Shown here: positions 43,396 through 54,241 of the stretch, piece by piece | Numbering within the stretch: the stretch's first letter is position 1 | How the letters are laid out: each line of letters opens with the position of its first letter | NCBI GenBank assembly: GCA_030697165.1 | Contig: JAUYQQ010000011.1 | Location: 124,001 to 188,000 of the forward strand | Direction: 5' to 3' | Source of the DNA: Acidobacteriota bacterium | GTDB lineage: Bacteria; Acidobacteriota; Vicinamibacteria; Vicinamibacterales; UBA2999 | DNA length: 64,000 bases | Translations under genes and position numbers: made by a program | The notes under the pieces: generated by a model | Database searches by the model: none | What the model was told of the DNA's origin: nothing | What the model saw: only the letters and a program-made list of their open reading frames with translations

Positions 43396-44723
43396 ATTGC
43401 CTTCTTCAAATACGCGGCCACATCGGCCCGCGGTCGTGGTTCGTCCTGCCGCGTCGCCAGTGTGCGAAGACTCACAGTACCTGCTGCGAGCTCCGGTTTG
43501 CCAATGACCGCTGCAAATGGAATGCCTCGCGCCTGCGCATACTGGAACTGCTTGACGAGGGCGCCCTTCTGGTTGTCTTCGGCCGGCGCCTCGGGATACA
43601 GCTCGACCCGCAACCCGGCCGCCCGCAACTCGGTCGCCAGCCCCAGGTACAGGTCGGTGCGATGGGCGAACCACTGCACGACCATCACGTCGGCCGATGA
43701 CGCCACCAGGGACGCGGGAAACATGTTCCGCTCGCCCATCACGACCAGGATCCGTTCGAGGCCCAGGGAGATGCCGCAGGCCGGCACGTCCTCGCCCGAG
43801 AACATGCCGATCAGGTTGTCGTAACGCCCGCCACCACCCATGCTTCCGGCAAGGTCGGGGACCCGAATTTCGAAGATGGCGCCGGTGTAATACGACAAGC
43901 CCCTCGCGAGGTAGCTATCAAGGACCAGGAAAGGCCCGGCACTGGTGCAGTCGGTCAGCGCGAAGAGCTCCCCAAGTTCACGAATCGCGGTCTTGCCTTC
44001 GTCATTCAAGTGCTCGGCGAACCCCCCGAGCGACTGCCTGGTCATGGTGCCAAGCAACGCGCCGAGTCTGTCGGCGGCTTCCGGAGGCAGGCCGCGCTCC
44101 GCAAACTCCTTCTTCACGCCGTCAACGCCAATCTTGTCGACCTTGTCCATGGCGACAAGCGCTGGGCCATGCCGTTCCGGCGCAATGCCGGCGTGCGTCA
44201 ACACGGCGTTCAGCAGCTTGCGGTGGTTGACGACGATCTGGAAGTCCTTGAAACCCAGCTTGAGGAACACATCGGCCGCCGCCGCCAACAACTCGGCCTC
44301 CACTACCATCGAGGTCGAGCCAATCGCGTCCACGTCACACTGGTAGAACTCGCGGAAGCGGCCCTTCTGGGGCCGGTCGGCACGCCACACGGGCTGCACC
44401 TGGTAGCGCTTGAAGAACTTCGGCAGCTTGCTCCGGTACTCGGCCACCACGCGCGCCAGCGGCACGGTCAGGTCGTAGCGAAGCGCGAGGTCGGCCTGCC
44501 CTGTTTCGGCGCCTTCGCCGCGCTTGAGAATCTTGAAAATGAGTCGATCGCCCTCTTCGCCGTACTTGCCCTGCAGCGTTTCGAGGTTCTCGACCGACGG
44601 GGTCTCGAGCGGCTCGAACCCGTACTGCTGGTAGACGTCGGCGATCACGCCGATCACGTGACGGCGCCGCCGCACGTCTTCCGGCAGGAAGTCGCGCATC
44701 CCACGGGCAGGTCCGGTGTTCAC
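43386..44723 (-). CDS. hisS: Histidyl-tRNA synthetase
   Basis: The 445-residue enzyme has RGMRDFLPED at the start, motif 2 VWRADRPQKGRFREFYQCDVD, the histidine-binding LDSYLARGLSYYTG and GGGGRYDNLIG, and a C-terminal anticodon-binding domain ending AAYLKKAISG. GTG 44723 overlaps the carbonic-anhydrase-like stop as GTGA and places RGMRDF at residue 8, normal for HisS. The open frame further upstream is not homologous. Confidence 0.95.
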   Translation of the reverse strand: MNTGPARGMRDFLPEDVRRRRHVIGVIADVYQQYGFEPLETPSVENLETLQGKYGEEGDRLIFKILKRGEGAETGQADLALRYDLTVPLARVVAEYRSKLPKFFKRYQVQPVWRADRPQKGRFREFYQCDVDAIGSTSMVVEAELLAAAADVFLKLGFKDFQIVVNHRKLLNAVLTHAGIAPERHGPALVAMDKVDKIGVDGVKKEFAERGLPPEAADRLGALLGTMTRQSLGGFAEHLNDEGKTAIRELGELFALTDCTSAGPFLVLDSYLARGLSYYTGAIFEIRVPDLAGSMGGGGRYDNLIGMFSGEDVPACGISLGLERILVVMGERNMFPASLVASSADVMVVQWFAHRTDLYLGLATELRAAGLRVELYPEAPAEDNQKGALVKQFQYAQARGIPFAAVIGKPELAAGTVSLRTLATRQDEPRPRADVAAYLKKAISG

Positions 44724-45259
44724 TTGAATCCTAACGGCTTGGAGGGCCGGGTCTCGGTTGAGTAGTCGAGCCGGTACTTCACGTAGTTGTCGGCATACCA
44801 GCGGATCTCGGCGACTTCCTCGTCGGTCAGCTGCCGCTTCACCTTGCCGGGTCGCCCGATCACGAGCGACCGCGCCGGGATGCGCGTGCCCTCGGTCAGC
44901 AACGTGCCGGCGGCAATCACGCAATCCGACTCGATGTGCACACCGTTCAGCAGCACCGCCGCCATCCCCACCAGCACGCGATCCTCGATCGTCGCCCCGT
45001 GGACGACCGCCGAGTGCCCCACCGTGACCTCATCGCCGATGATCGTCGGATGCGTCTCGCGCATGACGTGGATCATCGTCAGATCCTGGATATTGGTCCG
45101 CTTGCCGATGCGGATGTGGTTCACGTCGCCGCGGATGACCACGTTCATCCACACCGAGGATTCGGCGCCAATCGCCACATCGCCGATCACCTGGGCGCTC
45201 TGGTCGACGTAAGCGCTCTTGTCAACGGTGGGCGCGAGGCCTTTGAAGGTTCGGATCAT
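44720..45259 (-). CDS. Gamma-carbonic-anhydrase-like left-handed beta-helix protein
   Basis: The 179-residue protein is built of hexapeptide repeats (VIGDVAIGAESSVWMNVVIR). It has the zinc-ligand histidines in MIHVMRETHPTIIGDEVTVGHS shortened to HVMRE and GHSAVVHG. It matches the YrdA/PaaY/CaiE-type gamma-CA family. Hydration of CO2 is possible but many members lack shown activity. It is translationally coupled to hisS and lies 15 nt after dcd. Confidence 0.87.
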   Translation of the reverse strand: MIRTFKGLAPTVDKSAYVDQSAQVIGDVAIGAESSVWMNVVIRGDVNHIRIGKRTNIQDLTMIHVMRETHPTIIGDEVTVGHSAVVHGATIEDRVLVGMAAVLLNGVHIESDCVIAAGTLLTEGTRIPARSLVIGRPGKVKRQLTDEEVAEIRWYADNYVKYRLDYSTETRPSKPLGFK

Positions 45260-45274
45260 GAGGTCCGGCCGACC

Positions 45275-45829
45275 TCAGATCTTTGGCAGCGTGACGCCGC
45301 GCTGGGCTTGGTACTTGCCCTTCTTGTCCTTGTACGAAATCTCGCAGGGCTCGTCGCTCTGAAAAAACAGCACCTGCGCAATGCCCTCGTTCGCGTAAAT
45401 CTTCGCCGGCAGCGGCGTGGTGTTCGAGATCTCGATCGTGACGTGGCCTTCCCACTCGGGCTCGAACGGCGTGACGTTCACGATGATGCCGCAGCGGGCG
45501 TAGGTGGACTTGCCCAAACACACCGTCAGCACGTCGCGCGGAATGCGGAAGTACTCGACGGTAGAAGCCAGCGCAAACGAGTTCGGCGGAACGATGCACA
45601 CGTCGCCGACGATGTCGACAAACGACCTCGGGTCAAAGTTCTTGGGGTCCACCACCGTGTTGTAGACGTTGGTGAACACCTTGAACTCGTTGCCGACCCG
45701 GCAGTCGTAGCCGTACGACGAGACGCCGTACGACACGACCCCGGCGCGGACCTGCCGGTCCTCGAACGGCTCGATCATGCCGTGCTCGAGCGCCATCTTG
45801 CGGATCCACCGATCTGCCTTAATCGCCAT
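45275..45829 (-). CDS. dcd: dCTP deaminase
   Basis: The 184-residue protein is a trimeric dUTPase-fold enzyme: [32 protein letters not shown] (catalytic Glu) and [20 protein letters not shown]. It makes dUTP from dCTP for thymidylate synthesis. ATG 45829 starts [11 protein letters not shown] at the usual family boundary; the longer frame would translate the heptamer array. Confidence 0.94.
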   Translation of the reverse strand: MAIKADRWIRKMALEHGMIEPFEDRQVRAGVVSYGVSSYGYDCRVGNEFKVFTNVYNTVVDPKNFDPRSFVDIVGDVCIVPPNSFALASTVEYFRIPRDVLTVCLGKSTYARCGIIVNVTPFEPEWEGHVTIEISNTTPLPAKIYANEGIAQVLFFQSDEPCEISYKDKKGKYQAQRGVTLPKI

Positions 45830-45840
45830 ACGTTTCTCTC

Positions 45841-45924
45841 GGGAACCGGCAGTCGGCAGTCGGGAGTCGATCCGAAAAGCGAACTCCCGGCTCCCGACTC
45901 CCGACTCCCGACTCCCGGCAGGTT
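45841..45924. repeat. Inverted heptamer array (AGTCGGG / GACTCCC)
   Basis: The left arm (45841-45869) has GGCAGTC, GGCAGTC and GGGAGTC units. After ~13 nt the right arm (45883-45918) has CTCCCGG and CTCCCGA x3 units, the reverse complement. It fills the dcd-ndk gap and ends one base before the ndk stop. Confidence 0.85.
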
Positions 45925-46335
45925 CTAGAGCTCCATTCCGCGGAAGAAGTAACCGAGTTCGAACGCCGCCGTCTCCGGGGCATCCGATCCGTGCGTCGCG
46001 TTGTTGTCGATCGACGCGCCGAAATCCTTGCGCATGGTGCCGGCCTCGGCCTTGGCCGGGTCGGTCGCACCCATCAGGTCGCGCCACTTCTTGATCGCAT
46101 CCGGCGCCTCGAGGCACAGGACGACGCAGGGGCCCGACGACATGAAGTCGGTCAGCCCGCCGAAGAAGGGCCTCGCCTTGTGGACGTGGTAAAAGCCTTC
46201 GGCCTCGCCCTTGCTCATGTGAATCATGCGCATCCCGCGGACGGTAAAGCCGGCCCCTTCAATGCGCGCGAGGATCTGCCCGGCGACGTTCTTCTTGACC
46301 GCATCCGGTTTAATGATGGCAAACGTTCTTTCCAT
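45925..46335 (-). CDS. ndk: Nucleoside diphosphate kinase
   Basis: The 136-residue Ndk has [10 protein letters not shown] at the start and the phospho-histidine motif [12 protein letters not shown] near residue 115. It equilibrates NTP and dNTP pools from ATP. It ends at the array preceding dcd, another pyrimidine nucleotide enzyme. Confidence 0.97.
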   Translation of the reverse strand: MERTFAIIKPDAVKKNVAGQILARIEGAGFTVRGMRMIHMSKGEAEGFYHVHKARPFFGGLTDFMSSGPCVVLCLEAPDAIKKWRDLMGATDPAKAEAGTMRKDFGASIDNNATHGSDAPETAAFELGYFFRGMEL

Positions 46336-46362
46336 ATCCGACCAATTGTATCTGAAACCTCG

Positions 46363-47508
46363 TCATTGCCGGGGCAAGGCCCGGGAGGGATAGCACCCCA
46401 GGACCTTGAGAAACACCGTCCGGGCCGCCAGGCCCGCCAGCGCGGCCTGCACCCGGGGTTCGCTCAGGTGCCCCTCCACGTCGATGTAGAACACATACTC
46501 CCAGGGCATGCCGGGCCGGGGCCGCGACTCGAGCTTGGTGAGGTTCAACCCCTCCTCCGCGATGATGTTCAGGCAGCGAACCAGGGCGCCGTGCTCGTGG
46601 CGGGTCGACAAGACCATGGATACCTTGGCGGCAATCCGCGGATCGCAGTCCTCCGGCTGGGCCGAGACCACGACAAAGCGGGTGTAGTTGACGGCCTGGT
46701 TGGCGATCTCGCGCTTCAGCACGTGGAGCCCGAAGTGCACGCCGGCCTCTTCGCTGGCAATGGCCGCCTCGGTCGGGTCCTTCAGGTCACGCACGTGGCG
46801 GGCCGCTAGGGCGGTGTTCGCGGCCGCCACGCCTTCACACCCCGGCAGCCCCCCCAGGAACTCGCTGCACTGCGACAGCGCCTGCGGATGCGAGTGAATG
46901 CGGCGGATGGACCCGAGCGGCACGTCGGCCACGCCGAGCAGGCAATGGCGAACATCGACAATCTCCTCCCCGACCAGGGAGAGGTTGTAACGCAGCAACA
47001 GGTCGTAGGCCTCGTAGACCGACCCCGCAGTCGTGTTCTCAATGGGCAACATCCCGCGATCGACGTGGCCTTCGATCACGGCCTCGAGCATCTCCCTGAA
47101 GGTGGCGTAGGCCTTCAGCCCGACGGCCCGGCTCGTCACACCAAAGTGCTGCAGCGCCGCCTGGTGTCCGTAGGCGCCCTCGGTACCCTGGAACCCCACC
47201 CGTAGTTCCGTCTGGGCCGCATCGGGCGTCGCGTGCAGCTCGTCGTGCTGGCGCCGGACCGAGTCGTCCAGGATCTCGCGGAAGATGCGCCGGACAAACG
47301 CCGGGTCGAGACCCAGCCGCTCGCCGACGGCCGAGCGGTGCTGCAGCAGCGCCGTTTCCCGGTCGGCGTCGCGCACCGGGCCATCGCCATCGGCCTTGAC
47401 CCGCGCAATGTCGCGCGCCAGCCGCGCCCGTTCACCGAGTGCCGACACCAGCACGGCATCGATATCGTCCAGGCTCTTCCGAAGTGCCGCAAGATCCTGG
47501 CTGGTCAT
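46363..47508 (-). CDS. pheA: Chorismate mutase / prephenate dehydratase
   Basis: The 381-residue fusion makes phenylpyruvate from chorismate. An AroQ-type mutase domain occupies about residues 1-95 (LRKSLDDIDAVLVSALGERA). The dehydratase domain follows (GTEGAYGHQAAL, PIENTTAGSVYEAYDLL, NYTRFVVVS). A C-terminal ACT domain has LTKLESRPRPG, the ESRP motif for phenylalanine feedback. The ATG abuts the sucD stop. Confidence 0.94.
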   Translation of the reverse strand: MTSQDLAALRKSLDDIDAVLVSALGERARLARDIARVKADGDGPVRDADRETALLQHRSAVGERLGLDPAFVRRIFREILDDSVRRQHDELHATPDAAQTELRVGFQGTEGAYGHQAALQHFGVTSRAVGLKAYATFREMLEAVIEGHVDRGMLPIENTTAGSVYEAYDLLLRYNLSLVGEEIVDVRHCLLGVADVPLGSIRRIHSHPQALSQCSEFLGGLPGCEGVAAANTALAARHVRDLKDPTEAAIASEEAGVHFGLHVLKREIANQAVNYTRFVVVSAQPEDCDPRIAAKVSMVLSTRHEHGALVRCLNIIAEEGLNLTKLESRPRPGMPWEYVFYIDVEGHLSEPRVQAALAGLAARTVFLKVLGCYPSRALPRQ

Positions 47509-48381
47509 CTACGTCATCACTTCAACTAGAGCCTGGCCCATGTCGGCCGGGCTCTTGACGACCCGCACGCCCGCGGCGGTGAGCGCGGCCATCTTCTCGG
47601 CCGCCGTGCCCTTGCCGCCGGCGATAATCGCCCCGGCATGGCCCATCCGGCGCCCTTCGGGCGCGGTCTGGCCCGCGATGAAGGCCACGATCGGCTTCTT
47701 GAAGTTCACCTTGATCCACGCAGCGGCCTCTTCCTCGGCCGAGCCGCCAATCTCGCCGATCATGATCACCGCATCGGTTTCCGGATCCTTTTGGAACAGG
47801 TCCAACGCGTCGATATGCGTCGTCCCGATCATCGGGTCGCCGCCAATGCCAATGCAGGTGCTCTGCCCCAGGCCCTGGCGCGTGAGCTGGTCGATGGCCT
47901 CGTAGGTCAGCGTGCCGCTCTTCGAGACAATGCCAATGCGGCCTTCCTTGCAAATGTTGGCCGGAATAATGCCGGCCTTGCCCTTGCCAGGCGAGATGAT
48001 GCCCGGGCAGTTCGGCCCGATCAGGCGCGTGCCGGGATAGTCCTTCATGAACGTCATCGCCTTCAGCATGTCGACGACCGGAATGCCTTCGGTGATGCAG
48101 ACGACCAGGCCGATGCCGGCCTCGGCCGCCTCCATGATCGCGTCGGCCGCAAACGGCGGCGGCACGAAAATGACCGAGGCGTTGGCGCCGGTTTCCTTCA
48201 CCGCGTCGGCCACCGTGTTGAACACCGGCCAGCCTTCGTGCGTGGTGCCGCCCTTGCCGGGCGTGACGCCACCGACGACCGTGGTGTGGTACGCCGCGGC
48301 GGCCTTGGCGTGGAACGTGCCCTCACGACCGGTGATGCCCTGGACGATTAACCGCGTGTTGTTGTCGAGTAGAACTGCCAT
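47509..48381 (-). CDS. sucD: Succinyl-CoA synthetase alpha subunit
   Basis: The 290-residue subunit has the CoA-binding Rossmann part ([18 protein letters not shown]), the ligase part with [13 protein letters not shown], and the phosphorylated His in [14 protein letters not shown]. With SucC it makes ATP or GTP from succinyl-CoA in the TCA cycle. It overlaps sucC by one base (TAATG). Confidence 0.97.
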   Translation of the reverse strand: MAVLLDNNTRLIVQGITGREGTFHAKAAAAYHTTVVGGVTPGKGGTTHEGWPVFNTVADAVKETGANASVIFVPPPFAADAIMEAAEAGIGLVVCITEGIPVVDMLKAMTFMKDYPGTRLIGPNCPGIISPGKGKAGIIPANICKEGRIGIVSKSGTLTYEAIDQLTRQGLGQSTCIGIGGDPMIGTTHIDALDLFQKDPETDAVIMIGEIGGSAEEEAAAWIKVNFKKPIVAFIAGQTAPEGRRMGHAGAIIAGGKGTAAEKMAALTAAGVRVVKSPADMGQALVEVMT

Positions 48382-49559
48382 TAGCGACCTCCCGCAGTCT
48401 TGCTGGCCAGGGCCACGACCTTGTCGGCCGCCTCGCTCATCGTGTCTGCGGTCGCAAAGTTCAGTCCGCTTTCGGCGAGCATCTTCTTTCCTTCCTCGAC
48501 GTTCGTTCCCTTCATGCGAATCACAATCGGCACCGGCACGCCCAACTCCTTGACGGCCGCGATCACCCCGGCCGCCAGCACGTCGCAGCGCAGGATGCCG
48601 CCGAAGATGTTGATCAGCACGGCCGTGACGTTCTTGTCCGACATCAGGATCTTGAACGCGTTGCGAATCTGTTCGGCGTTGGCGCCACCGCCGACGTCGA
48701 GGAAGTTGGCCGGCGAGCCGCCGGCCAGCTTGATGATGTCCATGGTGGCCATGGCCAGGCCGGCGCCGTTGACCATGCAGCCAATGGTGCCGTCGAGGCG
48801 GATGTAGTTCAGCGAGAACTTCGAGGCTTCGACCTCCAGCGGATCCTCTTCGCTGATGTCGCGCAGTTCGCGGATGTCGGGCTGCCGGTACATCGCGTTG
48901 TCGTCGAAGTTCATCTTGGCGTCGAGCGCCAGCAAGTCGCCGCTCTTGGTCACGATCAGCGGGTTGATCTCGAGGATCGACGCGTCGGTGGCCAGAAATG
49001 CAGCGTAGAGGGCCATCATCATCTTGACGCCCTTCTTCAGCGAGTCGCCGGCCAGGCCGAGCGCAAACCCGAGTTGCTGGGCCTGGAACGCCTGCAGACC
49101 GACGCCCGGGTGGATGAACACCTTGAAAATCTTCTCCGGCGACTCCTCGGCGATCTTTTCGATCTCCACGCCGCCCTCTTTGCTGACCATGAGGACAATG
49201 CGCTGGGTCGAGCGGTCAACGACGAGGCCGAGATAGAGTTCCCGGTCGATGGCCAGGCCTTCTTCCACGAGCAGGCGCGAAATCTTCTGGCCGTCGGGAC
49301 CCGTCTGGTAGGTCACGAGCGTCTTACCAAGCAGCTCGCGCGCAACCGTCTCTGCCTCGTCGGCCGACTTGGTGAGCTTGACGCCCCCGGCCTTGCCGCG
49401 GCCGCCGGCATGAATCTGCGCCTTGACCACCGACACGGGGCCGCCCAAGCGCTTGGCAATGTCACGAACTTCTTCGGGCGTGAACGCCACCTCCCCGCTG
49501 GGAACCGGGACGCCGTACTTGGAGAGAACTGCTTTGGCTTGGTACTCGTGGATTTTCAT
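48381..49559 (-). CDS. sucC: Succinyl-CoA synthetase beta subunit
   Basis: The 392-residue subunit has an ATP-grasp domain ([39 protein letters not shown]) and a C-terminal ligase domain with [18 protein letters not shown] and [11 protein letters not shown]. It binds the nucleotide. It is divergent from sdhC across 59 bp, so both halves of this TCA block could share a regulatory region. Confidence 0.97.
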   Translation of the reverse strand: MKIHEYQAKAVLSKYGVPVPSGEVAFTPEEVRDIAKRLGGPVSVVKAQIHAGGRGKAGGVKLTKSADEAETVARELLGKTLVTYQTGPDGQKISRLLVEEGLAIDRELYLGLVVDRSTQRIVLMVSKEGGVEIEKIAEESPEKIFKVFIHPGVGLQAFQAQQLGFALGLAGDSLKKGVKMMMALYAAFLATDASILEINPLIVTKSGDLLALDAKMNFDDNAMYRQPDIRELRDISEEDPLEVEASKFSLNYIRLDGTIGCMVNGAGLAMATMDIIKLAGGSPANFLDVGGGANAEQIRNAFKILMSDKNVTAVLINIFGGILRCDVLAAGVIAAVKELGVPVPIVIRMKGTNVEEGKKMLAESGLNFATADTMSEAADKVVALASKTAGGR

Positions 49560-49618
49560 GTGAAGGCGACCAGTTTAATACATTCGGGGTGCTAACATTA
49601 GAAACCGAGTCCTCCTCA

Positions 49619-50293
49619 ATGACACCCCAGAAGGCGTTTTCTTCATCCGTCGGCTCGAAATTCCTGATCGCCCTCACCGGGCTGTTTCTGTTCCTGTTCC
49701 TCGTGAGCCACCTGGCCGGCAACCTGCTGTTCATCGCCGGCCCCGACCAGTTCAATCACTACGGGCACGCGCTCATCAGCAACCCGCTGATTCTGTTCGC
49801 CGAAGCCGGCCTGGTCGCCATCTTCCTCGTGCACATCTTCAAGACGGTCGTCGGGTTTGTCGCCAATCGTGGCGCCCGGCCCGCGCGGTATGCCGCGAAC
49901 AGGTGGGCCAGGACCAAGAACGATCGCAGCCGCAAGAGCCTGTCGTCGACGACGATGATCCTGACCGGCAGCATCACGCTGCTGTTCGTGATTACCCACC
50001 TGGTGACGTTCAAGTTCGGCGCCTACTACGAGACCGCCGACGGCGTTCGCGACCTCTATCGCCTGCAGCTGGCGATCTTCAGCGACCCCACCTACGTCCT
50101 TTTCTACCTGGTGTGCATGGCCGTGATTGGCTTCCACCTGTGGCACGGCATCTCGAGCGCCGCGCAGTCTTTCGGGCTCGACAGCCCCCAGTGGACACCC
50201 CGCATCATCTGGACCGGCCGGTTGCTGACCGCGGTCATCACCGCCGGCTTCGCCCTGCTGCCGGTCTACACCTTTGTCGTGGGGCGCAACTGA
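49619..50293 (+). CDS. sdhC: Succinate dehydrogenase cytochrome b subunit, single-subunit (type B) anchor
   Basis: The 224-residue protein has five predicted membrane helices. Histidines in helices ([33 protein letters not shown]) could ligate two b hemes. This is the fused SdhC of Bacteroidota/Acidobacteriota complex II rather than separate SdhC and SdhD. It passes electrons to the quinone. ATG 49619 is preferred; a GTG ten codons upstream is less likely. SdhA follows after 1 nt. Confidence 0.9.
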   Translation: MTPQKAFSSSVGSKFLIALTGLFLFLFLVSHLAGNLLFIAGPDQFNHYGHALISNPLILFAEAGLVAIFLVHIFKTVVGFVANRGARPARYAANRWARTKNDRSRKSLSSTTMILTGSITLLFVITHLVTFKFGAYYETADGVRDLYRLQLAIFSDPTYVLFYLVCMAVIGFHLWHGISSAAQSFGLDSPQWTPRIIWTGRLLTAVITAGFALLPVYTFVVGRN

Positions 50294-50294
50294 T

Positions 50295-52208
50295 ATGGTT
50301 CTCGATTCCAAGACGCCGAGCGGCCCGATTGGCGACAAGTGGGACCGCCGCAAGTTTGAAAACAAGCTGGTCAACCCGGCCAACCGCCGCAAGTTCCAGG
50401 TGATTGTCGTCGGCACGGGCCTGGCGGGCGCCTCGGCGGCGGCCTCGCTCGGCGAACTGGGCTACCCGGTGAAGGTGTTCGGCATTCACGACAGCCCGCG
50501 CCGCGCCCACAGCATTGCCGCCCAGGGCGGCATCAACGCCGCCAAGAACTACCGCAACGACGGCGACAGTATCTATCGCCTGTTCTACGACACCATCAAG
50601 GGGGGCGACTACCGCGCCCGCGAAGCCAACGTGTATCGGCTGGCCCAGGCGTCGGTCAGCATCATCGACCAGTGCGTGGCCCAGGGCGTGCCGTTTGCCC
50701 GCGAGTATGGCGGCCTGCTCGACAACCGCTCGTTCGGCGGCGCCCAGGTGTCGCGCACCTTCTATGCGCGCGGCCAGACCGGCCAGCAACTGTTGCTCGG
50801 CGCCTACCAATCGATGATGCGGCAGGTGGATGCCGGCACGGTCACGCTCTACCAGCGCCGCGAGATGCTCGACCTGGTGGTCGTCGACAACCAGGCTCGA
50901 GGCATCGTGTGCCGCAACCTGGTGACCGGCGAGCTCGAGTCGCACACCGCCGACGCCGTGCTGCTCTGCACGGGCGGATACGGCACCGTGTTCTACCTGT
51001 CGACCAACGCGGTGAACTCCAACGTGACGGCCGTCTGGCGCGCGCACAAGAAGGGCGCGTTCTTCGCCAATCCCTGCTTCACGCAGATTCACCCAACCTG
51101 CATTCCGGTCAGCGGCGATCACCAGTCGAAGCTGACGCTGATGTCTGAAAGCCTGCGCAACGACGGCCGCGTGTGGGTACCGAAGTCACAAGGCGACAAG
51201 CGCCCGCCCGCGCAGATTCCCGACGCCGAGCGCGACTACTACCTCGAGCGGCGCTACCCGGCGTTTGGCAACCTGGTGCCACGAGACGTGGCCTCGCGCG
51301 CGGCCAAGGCCGTCTGTGACGAGGGCCGCGGCGCCGGCGACTCGGGCCTGAGCGTCTACCTGGACTTCGCCGACGCCATCAAGCGCAGCGGCGTTGACAC
51401 CATCAAGGCGCGCTACGGCAACCTGTTCGACATGTACACCCGGATCACGGACGAGAACCCGTACCAGGTCCCCATGCGCATCTACCCGGCCGTGCACTAC
51501 ACGATGGGCGGCCTGTGGGTGGACTACAACCTCCAGTCCACCATTCCCGGCCTGTTCGTGTTGGGCGAGGCCAACTTCTCGGACCACGGCGCCAACCGCC
51601 TGGGAGCCAGCGCGCTGATGCAGGGCCTGGCCGACGGCTATTTCGTGGCGCCCTACACGGTGGCCAATTACCTCGGCGGCGCGACGCTGGCGCCAGTGGC
51701 GGCCTCGCACGACGCGTTCGGCGCCGCCCAGGCCGACGCACAGGCCCGCATCGACAAGGTGCTGCAGGTCAAGGGCAAGCGCACCGTCCGCGAGTTCCAC
51801 CGAGCGATTGGCGCCATTTGCTGGGACCACGTCGGCATGGCGCGCACCGAAGCCGGGCTGTCGGGCGCGATCAGCCAGATTCGCACCCTGCGCGACGAGT
51901 TCTGGCAGGACGTCACCGTGCCGGGTGCCCCCAACAACCTGAACCCGGGCCTCGACTACGCCGGCCGCGTGGCCGACTACATGGAGTTTGCCGAAGTGCT
52001 GGCGCTCGACGCCCTCGAACGGCGCGAGTCGTGCGGCGGCCACTTCCGCGAAGAGTTCCAGACCCCCGACGGCGAGGCGCTGCGCAAAGACGACGAGTTC
52101 TCGTATGTGGCAGCGTGGGAGTTCAAGGGCGTCGGTGCCCGGCCCGAGCTTCACAAGGAACACCTGGTATTCGAAGAAGTGCATCCGACGCAGCGGAGCT
52201 ACAAGTAG
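50295..52208 (+). CDS. sdhA: Succinate dehydrogenase flavoprotein subunit
   Basis: The 637-residue subunit has the FAD site [20 protein letters not shown], the histidyl-FAD region [23 protein letters not shown], and the catalytic Arg region [11 protein letters not shown]. It oxidises succinate. Length and sequence fit the type B complex II that pairs with a single five-helix anchor. The TAG stop is followed at once by a tandem array. Confidence 0.96.
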   Translation: MVLDSKTPSGPIGDKWDRRKFENKLVNPANRRKFQVIVVGTGLAGASAAASLGELGYPVKVFGIHDSPRRAHSIAAQGGINAAKNYRNDGDSIYRLFYDTIKGGDYRAREANVYRLAQASVSIIDQCVAQGVPFAREYGGLLDNRSFGGAQVSRTFYARGQTGQQLLLGAYQSMMRQVDAGTVTLYQRREMLDLVVVDNQARGIVCRNLVTGELESHTADAVLLCTGGYGTVFYLSTNAVNSNVTAVWRAHKKGAFFANPCFTQIHPTCIPVSGDHQSKLTLMSESLRNDGRVWVPKSQGDKRPPAQIPDAERDYYLERRYPAFGNLVPRDVASRAAKAVCDEGRGAGDSGLSVYLDFADAIKRSGVDTIKARYGNLFDMYTRITDENPYQVPMRIYPAVHYTMGGLWVDYNLQSTIPGLFVLGEANFSDHGANRLGASALMQGLADGYFVAPYTVANYLGGATLAPVAASHDAFGAAQADAQARIDKVLQVKGKRTVREFHRAIGAICWDHVGMARTEAGLSGAISQIRTLRDEFWQDVTVPGAPNNLNPGLDYAGRVADYMEFAEVLALDALERRESCGGHFREEFQTPDGEALRKDDEFSYVAAWEFKGVGARPELHKEHLVFEEVHPTQRSYK

Positions 52209-52283
52209 GGGCGGGTAAGGCTGGTGGGGCTGGTGAGGCTGGCAGGGGCACCCGCCCGACCTGCCCGACCCGCCCGACCAGCC
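52208..52283. repeat. Inverted 9-nt array between sdhA and sdhB
   Basis: GGGGCGGGTAAGGCTGGTGG-type units face CACCCGCCCGACCTGCCCGA-type units. It uses the same unit family as 26015, 27021 and 27638. It separates sdhA from sdhB within one operon, so a folded RNA here could change their ratio. Confidence 0.75.
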
Positions 52284-52296
52284 AAAGGTTTCTTAT

Positions 52297-53043
52297 ATGT
52301 CTATGACGGTGAAGTTGAAGGTGTGGCGCCAGGCCGGCCCCGGCCAGCCAGGACGGATGGTCGACTACGTCGCCGACAACGTGCATGCCGACATGTCGTT
52401 TCTCGAGATGCTCGACGTCGTGAACGAGGATCTGATCCGCAAGGGCCAGGACCCGATCGCGTTCGACTCCGATTGCCGCGAAGGCATCTGCGGCAGCTGT
52501 GGCCTGGTGATTGACGGCGTGGCGCATGGCCCCGACAAGGGCGCGACCACCTGCCAGGTGCACATGCGGCGCTTCAAGAGCGGCGAAACCATCACCATCG
52601 AGCCGTTCCGCGCCAAGGCCTTCCCCGTCCTGAAGGACCTGGTGGTGGACCGCTCGGCCCTCGACCGCATCATCGCCGCCGGCGGCTACGTGTCGATGAA
52701 CGTCGGCGGCGCGCCCGACGCCAACAGCCTGCCGATTGCCAAGGCCGTGGCCGACCACGCCATGGATTCGGCGGCGTGCATCGGCTGCGGCGCGTGCGTG
52801 GCCGCCTGCAAGAACGCCGCGGCCCATCTCTTTACCTCCGCCAAGATCACCCACCTGGGCCTCTTGCCCCAAGGCGAAGCCGAACGCGACCGCCGCGTCG
52901 TCCGCATGGTGGAACGGATGGATGGCGAGGGGTTTGGCAACTGCTCGAACGAAGGGGAATGCGAAGCGGTCTGCCCGAAGGAAATCCCGATCTCCAATAT
53001 TGCCAGGATGAACCGGGATTTCCTGAAGGCGCTTATTCGTTAG
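52297..53043 (+). CDS. sdhB: Succinate dehydrogenase iron-sulfur subunit
   Basis: The 248-residue subunit has all three clusters: the plant-type 2Fe-2S site [10 protein letters not shown], the 4Fe-4S site [11 protein letters not shown] and the 3Fe-4S site [16 protein letters not shown]. It carries electrons from SdhA to SdhC. Its 3' end overlaps the convergent mdh by 4 bp. Confidence 0.96.
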   Translation: MSMTVKLKVWRQAGPGQPGRMVDYVADNVHADMSFLEMLDVVNEDLIRKGQDPIAFDSDCREGICGSCGLVIDGVAHGPDKGATTCQVHMRRFKSGETITIEPFRAKAFPVLKDLVVDRSALDRIIAAGGYVSMNVGGAPDANSLPIAKAVADHAMDSAACIGCGACVAACKNAAAHLFTSAKITHLGLLPQGEAERDRRVVRMVERMDGEGFGNCSNEGECEAVCPKEIPISNIARMNRDFLKALIR

Positions 53044-53972
53044 ACGCCGATTACGTCGACCAATTCCTTCACGGCGCCGGCCGACTTGTTGAACGCGGCC
53101 TGCTCCTCGGCGGTGAGCTTGATCTGGATGATCTGCTCCACGCCCTTGGCGCCGAGCTTCACCGGCACACCCACGAACAGGTTGTGGATCCCGTACTCGC
53201 CCTGCAGGTAGACCGAGCACGGCATGATCTTCTTCTGATCCTTCAGGATGGCCTCGACCATGAGCGCGGCCGACGCGCCGGGCGCGTACCACGCGCTCGT
53301 GCCAACCAGCTTGGTGATTTCGGCGCCACCGTTGGCGGTGCGCTCGCAAATCGCGGCAATTCTGTCAGCCGACAACAATTCCGTAATCGGGATACCGGCG
53401 ACCGTGGTGTAACGCGGGAGCGGCACCATGGTGTCGCCATGGCCGCCCAGGACGAACGACGAGACGTTCTCGATCGAAACGCCCAGTTCCATGGCAATAA
53501 ACGTGCTCATGCGGGCCGAGTCGAGCACGCCGGCCATGCCGATCACGCGCTCGCGCGGGAACTTACTGAGCTTGAACACGGCCTGCGACATGGCGTCGAG
53601 CGGGTTGGCCACCGGCACGATGATGCAGTTGGGCGAGTGCTTGACGATTTCGGCCGTCACGTCCTGCATGATCTTGTAGTTCACGTTCAGCAGGTCATCG
53701 CGGCTCATGCCCGGCTTGCGGGGCATGCCCGAGGTGATGACGACGACGTCGGAGTTGGCGCTTTCCGAAAAATCCTTGGTGCCCACGCCGACGACGCGCG
53801 ACGCCGAGCCTTCAATCGGGCACGACTCGTAAATGTCGAGGGCAACACCCGCGGCCTTCGTCTCGGCAATGTCCACGACGACGACATCCGCCAGCTCTCT
53901 TTGCGCAATCGAACGCGCGACGGTTGCGCCGACATTGCCCGCACCACCAACGACCGTAACTTTCCGATTCAT
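53040..53972 (-). CDS. mdh: Malate dehydrogenase, LDH-like type
   Basis: The 310-residue protein has the NAD motif [13 protein letters not shown], substrate Arg region [19 protein letters not shown], and the catalytic His in [13 protein letters not shown]. It oxidises malate to oxaloacetate and completes the sucCD-sdhCAB-mdh TCA block. It is divergent from serA across 269 bp. Confidence 0.95.
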   Translation of the reverse strand: MNRKVTVVGGAGNVGATVARSIAQRELADVVVVDIAETKAAGVALDIYESCPIEGSASRVVGVGTKDFSESANSDVVVITSGMPRKPGMSRDDLLNVNYKIMQDVTAEIVKHSPNCIIVPVANPLDAMSQAVFKLSKFPRERVIGMAGVLDSARMSTFIAMELGVSIENVSSFVLGGHGDTMVPLPRYTTVAGIPITELLSADRIAAICERTANGGAEITKLVGTSAWYAPGASAALMVEAILKDQKKIMPCSVYLQGEYGIHNLFVGVPVKLGAKGVEQIIQIKLTAEEQAAFNKSAGAVKELVDVIGV

Positions 53973-54043
53973 GAATGCACTCCGTTAGGTCAGATTCCCT
54001 TTATTCATCCGCGCACCATCCACAGTTTCTGTGGAAAACCATG

Positions 54044-54072
54044 TTGAAAACTGCGCGTGAACACCGTGTAAT
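54044..54072 (+). promoter_or_regulatory. Sigma-70-type promoter upstream of serA
   Basis: TTGAAA, a 17-nt spacer and TGTAAT match five of six bases at both hexamers. It lies in the A+T-richer mdh-serA gap and points to serA, with a leader of about 160 nt that contains an 8-nt array. A second -10-like TATTAT lies at 54221-54226, near the ATG. Confidence 0.5.
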
Positions 54073-54128
54073 GCCCGCGTTCCGGAACAAATCAGCGAAT
54101 TGCACCACGAATGGTGCGTCCGTCGATT

Positions 54129-54211
54129 TGTCCTTACAGGAGATCAAGAGATCACGAGATCAGCAACTTCCGAAAACCAAATCACAAGATCACAAAATCA
54201 CCAGATCACCA
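54129..54211. repeat. 8-nt array (AGATCAC unit) in the serA leader
   Basis: GAGATCAA, GAGATCAC, GAGATCAG, then AAGATCAC, AAAATCAC, CAGATCAC and similar. It is in one orientation and is the one array that lies upstream of a gene rather than at a 3' end. Confidence 0.75.
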
Positions 54212-54241
54212 AAGACAAGATATTATAGCCACTCCCAACAC

